Positions 15,087-22,029 of a DNA stretch of 47,447 bases are shown here, one piece after another. The translations under genes were made by a program, and so were the position numbers. Position 1 is the first letter of the stretch; each line of letters begins with the position of its first letter. The notes under the pieces are model-generated. The model had not been told where the DNA came from and did not search any database. It was given only the letters and a program-made list of their open reading frames with translations. Source of the DNA: Amycolatopsis keratiniphila subsp. keratiniphila (GTDB lineage Bacteria > Actinomycetota > Actinomycetes > Mycobacteriales > Pseudonocardiaceae). The stretch lies in NCBI RefSeq assembly GCF_001620365.2, contig NZ_LQMT02000025.1:187262-234708 (forward strand), read 5' to 3'.

Positions 15087-15913
15087 TGCTGAGCGGCCAG
15101 CCACTCGAGCGCGCCCGCCCCGTGGCGCAGAACCGAGACGTGCCCGTCTTCGGGGAACACGCGCGACTCGGCCGTGGCGCACTGCCGCGCCAGCCACTCG
15201 CCGTGCGCGAGCGGCACGATCCGGTCCTCGCCACCGTGCAGGAACAGGGCCGGGGCCCGGACATCGGACGGCTGGCAGCCCCACGGCGCGACGTACGCGA
15301 GGTCGTCGTCGATCAGCGCGCCGGGCCCGCCCTCGACCGCGGGGCCGACGACGTCGAGGATCCACTTCCAGTCACCCGACAAGGCCGCGTGGTCCGCCGG
15401 GGTGAACATCTCCGCGTCGTACTCGGCCGTCGCCTCGTACCGCTCCTTTTCGGCCCGCCCCGCCACGGCGGCCGTCAGGGATCCGGCTCCCGCCGCGCCC
15501 ATCCCCGCGAACCAGTCCAGCCCGGCGGCGCCGTACGGGGCCAGGCTCGCGACGCAGACCAGCGCCGACACCCGGTCCGGCAGCAGTGCCGCGCAGGCGA
15601 GCGCGTGCGGCCCGCCGCCGGAATGCCCGAAGACCGCGAAGCGCCCGATTCCCAGGGCGTCGGCGATCTTCTCGACGTCCGACGCCGCCGACGCGACATC
15701 ACGGCCGGTCCGCGGCGACGAACCGCCGTAACCGGGCCGGTCGTAGGAGACCCACCTCAGCCCGAGCCGCTCGGCGGCCGGGAACAGCGGGACGGGCGGG
15801 GCGCCGATGTTCGGGGTCCCGTGGTGCCAGAAGACCACCGGACCGGTCCCGCCGGTGTCGTACGTGTGCAGTGTGGCCCCGTCCCCCAGGTCCACGTCCG
15901 ACTCGTCCACCAT
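15083..15913 (-). CDS. Alpha/beta hydrolase
   Basis: This 276-residue alpha/beta-fold hydrolase shows the oxyanion-hole region VVFWHHGTPN, the strand SYDRPGYGGS, the nucleophile elbow FGHSGGGPHAL, an acid in LFLHGGEDRIVPL and the catalytic histidine in FPEDGHVSVLRHG. The esterase or lipase substrate is unknown. A longer upstream frame is open but its sequence is Arg-rich noise; ATG 15913 is the natural start of the conserved domain. It is the first gene of the pair with the histidine phosphatase and divergent from the deazaflavin-dependent protein. Confidence 0.88.
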   Translation of the reverse strand: MVDESDVDLGDGATLHTYDTGGTGPVVFWHHGTPNIGAPPVPLFPAAERLGLRWVSYDRPGYGGSSPRTGRDVASAASDVEKIADALGIGRFAVFGHSGGGPHALACAALLPDRVSALVCVASLAPYGAAGLDWFAGMGAAGAGSLTAAVAGRAEKERYEATAEYDAEMFTPADHAALSGDWKWILDVVGPAVEGGPGALIDDDLAYVAPWGCQPSDVRAPALFLHGGEDRIVPLAHGEWLARQCATAESRVFPEDGHVSVLRHGAGALEWLAAQQ

Positions 15914-15940
15914 GGCCCGAGCGTAGGGCACCCTGGAGCC

Positions 15941-16336
15941 ATGTCCCGCTATCACGAGATCAAGCACCGGGTGGCCACGACGTTCCAGCGCCACGTCGGC
16001 AACCCGATCCTCGGCAGGCTGCCGAACCAGCCGGTCCTGGAGACCACCGGCCGCAAGTCCGGCGAGGCCAGGCGGACGCCGATCGGTGGCCGCCGGGTGG
16101 GCCGCGAGTTCTGGATCGTCTCGGAGTTCGGCGAGAAGTCGCAGTACGTCCGCAACATCCAGGCCGATCCGCGGGTCCGCGTCCGGCTCAGGGGCCGCTG
16201 GCACACCGGCACGGCGCACCTGCTCCCCGGCGACGACCCCCGCGCGCGCCTCAAGGCCCTCCCCAGGCTCAACAGCGCCGCCGTGCGCGCGATCGGCACG
16301 GACCTCCTCACCATCCGGGTCGATCTCGACGAATGA
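15941..16336 (+). CDS. Deazaflavin (F420)-dependent nitroreductase family protein
   Basis: This 131-residue protein fits the Ddn/FDOR family (PF04075): the N-terminal RLPNQPVLETTGRKSGEARRTPI, then EFWIVSEFGEKSQYVRNIQADPRVRVRLRGRWH, matches the split beta-barrel that binds reduced coenzyme F420. Such proteins reduce quinones, nitro compounds or other xenobiotics, and F420 is common in actinomycetes. GGAG precedes ATG 15941. It is followed by the MerR-thioredoxin operon, which has its own promoter. Confidence 0.87.
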   Translation: MSRYHEIKHRVATTFQRHVGNPILGRLPNQPVLETTGRKSGEARRTPIGGRRVGREFWIVSEFGEKSQYVRNIQADPRVRVRLRGRWHTGTAHLLPGDDPRARLKALPRLNSAAVRAIGTDLLTIRVDLDE

Positions 16337-16340
16337 ACGT

Positions 16341-16378
16341 TTGCCTTGACGCCAAGGGCAAGGTTTACGCTCGGGACC
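16341..16378 (+). promoter_or_regulatory. MerR-type promoter with 19-bp spacer and dyad operator
   Basis: A -35-like TTGCCT (16341-16346) and a -10-like TACGCT (16366-16371) are separated by 19 bp, the long spacing typical of MerR-activated promoters. The spacer carries a perfect dyad, CCTTG-N10-CAAGG (16344-16363). The -10 box ends 7 nt before the MerR ATG, so the transcript is likely leaderless and autoregulated. Confidence 0.6.
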
Positions 16379-16774
16379 ATGCGGATCGGCGAACTCGCCG
16401 CGCGTACCGGAACCACCACCCGCGCGCTGCGTTTCTATGAGTCACAAGGACTTCTCGACGCACGGCGCGCGTCGAACGGGTACCGGGAGTACGACGAGGA
16501 CGACTTCCGGCTGGTGAACGAGATCCTGACCCTGCAAGCGGTGGGGCTCAGTCTGGAGGACACCAGGCCGTTCGTCGAGTGCCTGCGCGCCGGGCACGAG
16601 ACCGGCGACTCGTGCGCCGATTCGATCGAGGTCTACCAACGCAAACTCGCCGAGGTGGACGCCTGTCTGGCCAGGCTCAACGACGTACGGGACAGCCTGC
16701 TGACCAAGCTCGCCGGCGCGTTGAAAACGCCGCCGGGACCGTGCGTCGTCGTGCCGCGAACCGAGGAGGCCTGA
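16379..16774 (+). CDS. MerR family transcriptional regulator
   Basis: This 131-residue regulator has the N-terminal winged helix (MRIGELAARTGTTTRALRFYE, LLDARRASNGYREYDEDD), then a coiled-coil dimer helix and a short C-terminal effector region. Cysteines occur at FVECLRAG, GDSCADS, DACLARL and GPCVVV; they could sense a metal or redox signal, but the spacing fits no subfamily I know well. It abuts a thioredoxin gene with no gap, so regulation of redox homeostasis is a fair guess. ATG 16379 is supported by the promoter directly upstream. Confidence 0.88.
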   Translation: MRIGELAARTGTTTRALRFYESQGLLDARRASNGYREYDEDDFRLVNEILTLQAVGLSLEDTRPFVECLRAGHETGDSCADSIEVYQRKLAEVDACLARLNDVRDSLLTKLAGALKTPPGPCVVVPRTEEA

Positions 16775-17110
16775 GTGTCCCTTTCCGTCGTCACCGACGA
16801 AACCTTCCAAGCGCTCGTCCTGGACCAGGACAAGCCCGTCCTGGTGGACTTCTGGGCGCAATGGTGCCCGCCTTGCCACATGATCGCGCCGGTGCTCGAA
16901 CAGATCGCCGGAGAACGCGCCGGATCGCTGATCATCCGCAAGCTCAACTCCGACGAAAACCCGCTCACGGCCAGGAATTATCAGGTCATGTCCCTGCCGA
17001 CGCTGATCCTCTTCCGCGGCGGGAGTCCCGTGTGGACGACCGTCGGCGCCCGGCCGAAGGCACGGCTGCTGGCCGACCTGGACGCCGTTCTTCAGCCGTC
17101 CCTCTCATGA
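16775..17110 (+). CDS. Thioredoxin with WCPPC active site
   Basis: This 111-residue protein is a complete thioredoxin fold: VLVDFWAQWCPPCHMIAPVLEQIA carries the redox cysteines C31 and C34, and the cis-proline loop is VMSLPTLILF. The active site is WCPPC rather than the usual WCGPC; a proline at that position changes the redox potential in related proteins and is the motif of TlpA/ResA-type thioredoxins. No signal peptide is present, so it acts in the cytoplasm. The GTG start follows immediately after the MerR stop, indicating co-transcription. Confidence 0.9.
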   Translation: MSLSVVTDETFQALVLDQDKPVLVDFWAQWCPPCHMIAPVLEQIAGERAGSLIIRKLNSDENPLTARNYQVMSLPTLILFRGGSPVWTTVGARPKARLLADLDAVLQPSLS

Positions 17111-17506
17111 GTGGCAGGAGTGAATGTGGCGCATCCCTTGGTGTCCACAGTGGTCACTTCCCGGGCAGCATGCGCCTTCCTTGTGCCCGTAAGTCCGGTT
17201 TCGCGGGGAGTCGTGAGTGGTAAAGAGGGTTAGAACGACCATCGCCACTCACGACCCCCAGGCAATGCCGCTCAAAGCGCTCAAATCGGACGCCTGGATC
17301 TCGAAGAGTGTCCTTTTTGGACAGAATGAGGGCGCGGCGCCGGGTCTCGGTGGCGAGCCCGCTCGCACCGCCACCTTTGACGCACCCCTCACCAGAACCG
17401 TCCATGTCCTGTACACCTAAGGCCGGGCGGACGCCGAGTGTCGTCCACGCGCGAGCCGCGAGGTAATTGTGTTGCGCGAGCGACACCCCGCTCGCATCCT
17501 TCTCCC
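17111..17506. repeat. Intergenic region with a 46-bp inverted repeat
   Basis: The arms GTCGTGAGTGG (17210-17220) and CCACTCACGAC (17245-17255) are perfectly complementary over 11 bp around a 24-bp spacer. The spacer's right part and the sequence after the repeat resemble 1-60. The remaining roughly 350 bp contain short open frames with poor codon use and nothing that I can name. Confidence 0.6.
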
Positions 17507-17611
17507 ATGACATCGACCCGCACCTTCCTGCCGCCGTCCACCGTCGTCCGACGGGTGCGGAAGCAGCAGCAGGCCGGGTCCGGGTGGAGGCCCACACCAG
17601 TCCGACCGTGA
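17507..17611 (+). CDS. Possible 34-residue leader peptide of the LysE gene
   Basis: An ATG frame (begins MTSTRTFLPPSTVV) ends in a TGA that overlaps the GTG start of the exporter (GTGA). It contains six arginines, one lysine and three consecutive glutamines. The only good ribosome site near the exporter start (GGAGG, 17586-17590) lies 17 nt away, too far for direct use, so coupling through this frame is plausible. It may also be chance. Confidence 0.3.
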   Translation: MTSTRTFLPPSTVVRRVRKQQQAGSGWRPTPVRP

Positions 17612-18231
17612 GCGCCGCGTTCGTCGCGGGCCTGCTCGCCGGGTATGGCATCGCCATCCCGGTGGGCGCGGTCGGGACCTATCTCGTGGTGCTGACGGTC
17701 AGGGCGGGCCTCAAGATCGGCGTGTACGCCGCGCTGGGGGTCGCCACGGCCGACGGGCTTTACGCGCTCGTGGCGGTCCTCGGCGGGGGCACGCTGATCC
17801 CGGTCATCGAACCGATCACCGTGCCACTGCGCTGGATTTCGGTGGTGGTGCTGCTCGGGCTGGCCGTCCACATCGGACTCACCGGGGTCCGGAACTTCCG
17901 CGACTCCGCGAAGACCGAGGTGACCGAGCCGGTCGCGATCGGACCGGTGAAGGCCTACGCGAGCCTGCTCGGAATCACTTTGCTGAACCCGATGACGGTG
18001 GTCTACTTCGCGGCGCTCGTGCTCGGAAGCAAGGACATGGCCGCGGCGAGCGGAGCGGAACACGTCGTCTTCGTGCTCGCGGCGTTCGCGGCCTCGGCCA
18101 GCTGGCAAGTGTTCCTCGCGGGCGGCGGCGCCTTACTCGGCAAGGCGCTGACCGGACGACGCGGGCGGTTGGCGACCGCGCTGGCGTCCAGCGCGCTCAT
18201 CACCGTGCTCGGTATTCGCCTTCTTTGGTGA
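17608..18231 (+). CDS. LysE/RhtB family amino-acid exporter
   Basis: This 207-residue membrane protein has about six hydrophobic segments. The LysE pattern is clear: GIAIPVGAVGTYLVVLTVRAGLKIG near the N-terminus (PVGA in place of PGP) and ITLLNPMTVVYFAAL in the middle, followed by ASASWQVFLAGGGALLGKAL. Family members export lysine, arginine, threonine or homoserine lactones. I chose GTG 17608 at the start of the first membrane segment; GTG 17584 is also in frame. A short upstream frame overlaps this start. Confidence 0.85.
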   Translation: MSAAFVAGLLAGYGIAIPVGAVGTYLVVLTVRAGLKIGVYAALGVATADGLYALVAVLGGGTLIPVIEPITVPLRWISVVVLLGLAVHIGLTGVRNFRDSAKTEVTEPVAIGPVKAYASLLGITLLNPMTVVYFAALVLGSKDMAAASGAEHVVFVLAAFAASASWQVFLAGGGALLGKALTGRRGRLATALASSALITVLGIRLLW

Positions 18232-18277
18232 CGAATCGAGGACTGTAGGTGTCCTCATCGCTTGCGAGGCTGTGCCC

Positions 18278-18703
18278 ATGACCGAAACCAAGGAACGTCC
18301 CGCCTCCCTTCACACCTACCTCGCGTACAGCGATGCCCCGAAGGCGCTTCGCTGGCTCGAACGCGCCTTCGGCTTCGAGACCACCACGGAGTACGCCGGC
18401 GACAGGGGGTTGATCCTGCATTCGGAACTGCGACGCGGCGAAGTCCGGATCATCGTGTTCAGCGCGGAAGAGGACTACGACCGCCCGGCCCGCAAGGGCG
18501 AGACGGTCGGCCACGGCCTCTACGTCAGCCTTCCGACGCAAGAGGCCGTGGACGCCGTCTTCGCTTCCGCCGTCGACGCCGGGGCGACGACGGTCTGGAA
18601 GCCGGAGAACACCGAATGGGGCAATTACCGTTGCCGCGTCGACGATCTCGAAGGGTACGAATGGACTTTCGGCACGTACGTCCCCGGCGAGCCGCAGGGT
18701 TAG
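18278..18703 (+). CDS. VOC (glyoxalase/bleomycin-resistance fold) protein
   Basis: This 141-residue protein carries one or two beta-alpha-beta-beta-beta VOC modules: LHTYLAYSDAPKALRWLERAFGFET starts the first, and the second ends in DDLEGYEWTFGTYVPGE. VOC proteins bind metal ions or small hydrophobic ligands and act as isomerases, dioxygenases or drug-binding resistance proteins. This one is of the short PhnB-like type with unknown ligand. ATG 18278 follows a GTG two codons upstream. Its end overlaps the stop region of the convergent peptidase by 4 bp. Confidence 0.82.
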   Translation: MTETKERPASLHTYLAYSDAPKALRWLERAFGFETTTEYAGDRGLILHSELRRGEVRIIVFSAEEDYDRPARKGETVGHGLYVSLPTQEAVDAVFASAVDAGATTVWKPENTEWGNYRCRVDDLEGYEWTFGTYVPGEPQG

Positions 18704-20460
18704 AGCAGCCGCGCGAACCACTCGCGGGTGCGACGAAGCAGATCCAGCTGGTGCACCCGTCCGCGGATCGAATGCCCTTCGCCGGGATAGACCACGAGGT
18801 CGTGTTCCACGCCGAAGTGGCGTAGCGCGCGGTGGAAGAATTCGGCTTGGGACAAGGGGACGTTCGTGTCGTCCGCACCGTGCACGATCAGCACGGGGGT
18901 CTCGATCTCCGACGCGAAGGAGATCGGGCTGAGCTGATCGTGCCGGTGCGGGCCGGTCCCTTCCCAACCGGTACTCCCGCCGAGCGCGGCTTCGAGCGGT
19001 CCGAGCTCGCCGGTCGCGGCTTGCATCCCCCAGTCACAGATACCGGCGCCCATCAACGCCGCCTTGAACCGCCTGGTCCGGCCGACGGCCCAGGCCGACA
19101 CGAAACCGCCGTGACTCCAGCCCGCGATGCCGAGCCGCTCCGGATCCGCCACCCCTTCGGCGACGAGCAGATCGATGCCGGTTTCGAGATCGCTCCATTC
19201 CTCCAGCCCGACCCGTCCCCCGACCGCGGCGGCGAATTCGTGTCCGTGTCCTTGTCCCCCACGGGCATTCGGCAGGAAGACCGCGTGCCCCGCCAGCGCG
19301 AGCCATTGCGCGGAAGGGAACCAGCCGAGCCGGAAGCCGTCGGCGTACCGGTCGTACGGCCCGCCGTGCGGCAAGGTGATCAGCGAGAACGGGCCGTCGT
19401 CCCGGGTCTTTCCCGGCGGGAGAACGAGCAACCCGTCCAGAGCGAGCCCGTCGGAAGCCTTGTACGACAAGCGTTCCTGCGTACCCCAAGTGACGTCGGC
19501 GAACTCCGGCGCCGTATCGCTCACTCGCACCAGAGGCTCACCGATCAGTCCACAATGGACATCCTTCGGCCGGTGCGCGGTGCTCAACACGATGGCGACG
19601 AACTCGCCGTTCGAAGCGACGGCGTCGGCTTGTCCGCGCCAGAAAGCCACTTCGCCTGATCCGAGCCGGTGGAGGGCCGTGTCGAGCCCGTCCGCGACGA
19701 GCATCAGCGGAGCACCGGAATCGACCTGCGCGAGCCTGATCGGGCAGGCCGATTCCGGCGTCAGGTTCCGATGTTCGGCCGTGTCCACGGGCACGTCGAA
19801 GACCGCCCAGCCACCGACCATCTCCGGTGTCGCGAGATAGGCGACGTGCCAGTCGTCGCCGTCACGCCACCAGACCGGGCTCGTGGCTTCGACCGCAGTC
19901 CTCCCGAGGTCACGACGCTCGCCGGTTTCCAAGTCCAGCACGGAAAGCCGGGGTTCGAGCCCGCTGGGATCGAGCTCCGGGGTGAGCCAGGTCAGCACCG
20001 CGAGCGCCCCGTCGTCCTGACGGCAGGCAACGTCGACGACGTGCTCTTCGACCAGTGTCGTGATCTCCCCGGTCCGCCGATCGAAACTCCGGAGCCGCGC
20101 CGGACGGAAGCTCTCACTCCAGACCCGGATATCCGCTGCCGGCGCCGCGTCCTCGGCGATGAACATGATCCGTTCGCGCATCGGAAGGAACGCGGTGATC
20201 TCGCTCCCCCAGGTGAACAGCGGCCCGTCCACCGTGTGGATCAGGCCGTCCCGAAGGAAATGGAGCGAATCCGCCGACCACCGGGGCGCGGAACCCTCTG
20301 CCAGCTTCCGGGGCCTTTCGCTCCCGTCGACGGCCACCAGCCAGATCTCGGGGACGCCCTTCGCGATGGTGTCGACCTGGTAGGCGACCCACCGCCCGTC
20401 GGCGGAGAGCGCGGGGTTCGACGGGACTCGGCTGTCGACGATCAGCTCAGCGGTCAGCAT
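18700..20460 (-). CDS. S9 family peptidase (prolyl oligopeptidase/acylaminoacyl peptidase type)
   Basis: This 586-residue enzyme has an N-terminal beta-propeller (about 1-330: repeated LSADGRWVAYQVD, SADSLHFL and similar blades) and a C-terminal alpha/beta hydrolase domain. The catalytic serine lies in GIAGWSHGGFVSAW, the aspartate in VHGADDTNVPLS and the histidine in YPGEGHSIRG. It should cleave short peptides or N-acylated amino acids in the cytoplasm; no signal peptide is visible. The substrate is unknown. It starts at ATG 20460, immediately downstream of the SRPBCC gene's stop, and may belong to the same transcription unit. Confidence 0.9.
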   Translation of the reverse strand: MLTAELIVDSRVPSNPALSADGRWVAYQVDTIAKGVPEIWLVAVDGSERPRKLAEGSAPRWSADSLHFLRDGLIHTVDGPLFTWGSEITAFLPMRERIMFIAEDAAPAADIRVWSESFRPARLRSFDRRTGEITTLVEEHVVDVACRQDDGALAVLTWLTPELDPSGLEPRLSVLDLETGERRDLGRTAVEATSPVWWRDGDDWHVAYLATPEMVGGWAVFDVPVDTAEHRNLTPESACPIRLAQVDSGAPLMLVADGLDTALHRLGSGEVAFWRGQADAVASNGEFVAIVLSTAHRPKDVHCGLIGEPLVRVSDTAPEFADVTWGTQERLSYKASDGLALDGLLVLPPGKTRDDGPFSLITLPHGGPYDRYADGFRLGWFPSAQWLALAGHAVFLPNARGGQGHGHEFAAAVGGRVGLEEWSDLETGIDLLVAEGVADPERLGIAGWSHGGFVSAWAVGRTRRFKAALMGAGICDWGMQAATGELGPLEAALGGSTGWEGTGPHRHDQLSPISFASEIETPVLIVHGADDTNVPLSQAEFFHRALRHFGVEHDLVVYPGEGHSIRGRVHQLDLLRRTREWFARLL

Positions 20461-20464
20461 GTGT

Positions 20465-20905
20465 TCATACTGCCGACAAAGCCTTCCCCAATGCGTCGAG
20501 CCAGCATCCGGTTCCCTGCTCGCGCCAGGCCGGTTCTTCTTGTCCGTCGAGGAAGGTGCCCTGCTCGATCAGCGTCAGGCGGGTGCCGTCCGCCTCGGGT
20601 TCGAGCAGCACCGTCGTGAGCGAGACGGTCGCGAGGACGTCGTCGGTGGACAAGGTCGTGGAGTAGACGATCCGTTCGCTGTCGACGATGTCCTCGTACC
20701 GCGAGTCCGCGATCAGCTTCCGGCCGTCGCCATTGGGACCCGTGGTGATCTCGCGGCCACCGACGCGGAAGTCCAGGGAATGCTCGCCGCCCGGCACGGT
20801 GAACCAGCCGGCTTTCGCGGCGGGATCGGCCCAGGCCGCGAAAACGCGTTCCGGCGGGACGGGGTAGACGCGCTCGAGGGTGAACGTGGCGTGTTTGACG
20901 GTCAT
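20465..20905 (-). CDS. SRPBCC/AHSA1-like protein of an ArsR operon
   Basis: This 146-residue protein has the AHSA1 (Activator of Hsp90 ATPase 1-like, START-fold) pattern: FTLERVYPVPPERVFAAWADPAAKAGWF at the start, GREITTGPNGDGRKLIADSRYEDIV in the middle and EEPAWREQGTGCWLDALGKAL at the end. Such proteins bind hydrophobic ligands. ATG 20905 overlaps the stop of the ArsR gene (ATGA), so the two are translated together; ArsR-SRPBCC pairs of this kind are widespread in actinomycetes. Confidence 0.88.
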   Translation of the reverse strand: MTVKHATFTLERVYPVPPERVFAAWADPAAKAGWFTVPGGEHSLDFRVGGREITTGPNGDGRKLIADSRYEDIVDSERIVYSTTLSTDDVLATVSLTTVLLEPEADGTRLTLIEQGTFLDGQEEPAWREQGTGCWLDALGKALSAV

Positions 20906-21234
20906 GACCTGTTCCCTTCGTCGGAGTTCAGAAAGCCACCAAGACGATCGAGCCGGTGTTCCCAGCCGGTGCGCTGTCCGCCGAGCCACTCCTCGGCCAT
21001 CCGCAGGCCGTCCGGTTCGAGATGGCAGGTGCGGACGCGCCCCGCCTTCTCCGACCGGACGAGCCCGCTCGTCTCCAGCACCTGGAGGTGCTGCATCACG
21101 GCGGGCAGCGACATCGACAGCGGCTGTGCGAGCTCCCCCACCGAGGCGGGTCCCCGGGTGAGGCGCTCGATCATTTCGCGGCGCGTCCCGTCGGACAGCG
21201 CCTTGAACACCTGGTCCATCCGTTGGTTAGGCAC
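20902..21234 (-). CDS. ArsR family transcriptional regulator
   Basis: This 110-residue winged-helix repressor shows QVFKALSDGTRREMIERLTRG, the recognition helix SMSLPAVMQHLQVLETSGLVRSEKAGRVRTCHLEP and a C-terminal helix with Trp. The metal-binding ELCVCDL motif of true arsenic sensors is absent (ASVGELAQPLSMS), so it belongs to the group paired with SRPBCC proteins. The GTG at 21234 lies 7 nt after a good -10 box, suggesting a leaderless mRNA; ATG 21219 is the alternative. It probably represses its own operon. Confidence 0.87.
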   Translation of the reverse strand: MPNQRMDQVFKALSDGTRREMIERLTRGPASVGELAQPLSMSLPAVMQHLQVLETSGLVRSEKAGRVRTCHLEPDGLRMAEEWLGGQRTGWEHRLDRLGGFLNSDEGNRS

Positions 21235-21284
21235 ATGCTTAACTATCCGCCCACGCGGAGCGATAGTCAAGTAAGTGCTTAACT
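21235..21284 (-). promoter_or_regulatory. ArsR-operon promoter flanked by TGCTTAACT direct repeats
   Basis: On the minus strand, TTGACT (21265-21270) and GATAGT (21242-21247) are 17 bp apart, and GATAGT ends 7 nt before the GTG. Two identical 9-mers (plus-strand TGCTTAACT at 21236-21244 and 21276-21284), 40 bp apart, flank the promoter and are candidate operator half-sites. Confidence 0.6.
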
Positions 21285-21977
21285 TTCGGCGGTCATCCCC
21301 TCGACGAGCAACCACTGCGACGCCAGGTACGAGGTCAGCACGAAGGTTTCGAGATTGGCCCGCACCCGCTCACTCGTGACGAAGTTGCGGCGGATCAGGA
21401 TCGCCAGATCCGACGCGGAGAACAGCAATGCACCGGCGGCGATCCAGGTCCGGCGGTCACCCGACGGAATCACCATCCCGCCCGAAACCTTGGCCTTCGG
21501 TGCCAGCACCGGGTCCGCCGCGAGGGTCGACGTCGTGCTCAGCAAGCCTCCGTAGACCGAAAGCACCGAAGACACCGGAGACGGCTTCGGCAACGCCATC
21601 GCGACCGCGGCCGACGCCCACGCCGCCAGCCGGGGCGTCGCCGTCGCCGTGCGCGGACGAGCTCCCCGGCGCCAGAGCAGCGCGGAGTAGAGCACCTGCA
21701 TCACGCCGAACGAGGTCGCGCCCTTGATCAGCTCGCGATCCTCGTCGGACCGGCCCATGAAATGGTCGCCCGCGCCGGCCGCGATCAACGCGGCGACGAG
21801 CAGCCCCTTCTCCCCCGACGCGAGCCCCCGCGAACGCGCGACCCGGGCGGCGAGCACCGGCACCGCGGCGGGTTTGGTCGCCAGTTGCAGCTTCCGATTG
21901 CCGGTCCTCGCGGAATACACCGTGCCGATCGCGGCACCGGCGAACAACACGCGTTCGGCGAGCTTGAGGGCTTTCAC
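21279..21977 (-). CDS. YhhN family (lysoplasmalogenase-like) membrane protein
   Basis: This 232-residue protein has seven to eight hydrophobic segments. The YhhN/TMEM86 features are LQLATKPAAVPVLA in the first third, AGAGDHFMGR in the second, and PSGDRRTWIAAGALLFSASDLAILIRRNF near the end, with the conserved acidic residues of this putative lysoplasmalogenase family. It may hydrolyse ether lipids in the membrane; activity in bacteria has been shown for only a few members. GTG 21977 has GGAGG 6 nt upstream; TTG 21980 is also in frame but too close. Confidence 0.82.
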   Translation of the reverse strand: MKALKLAERVLFAGAAIGTVYSARTGNRKLQLATKPAAVPVLAARVARSRGLASGEKGLLVAALIAAGAGDHFMGRSDEDRELIKGATSFGVMQVLYSALLWRRGARPRTATATPRLAAWASAAVAMALPKPSPVSSVLSVYGGLLSTTSTLAADPVLAPKAKVSGGMVIPSGDRRTWIAAGALLFSASDLAILIRRNFVTSERVRANLETFVLTSYLASQWLLVEGMTAES

Positions 21978-21990
21978 CAACCACCTCCGG

Positions 21991-22010
21991 AACTTATTTC
22001 CGGGTAAGTT
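21991..22010. promoter_or_regulatory. AACTTA inverted repeat before the YhhN gene
   Basis: AACTTA-TTTCCGGG-TAAGTT is a perfect 6-bp inverted repeat just upstream of the ribosome site of the YhhN gene and downstream of the GlxA-type regulator. It could be an operator or the end of a terminator. Confidence 0.35.
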
Positions 22011-22029
22011 ACCAGGAGGTCAGTCAAAG

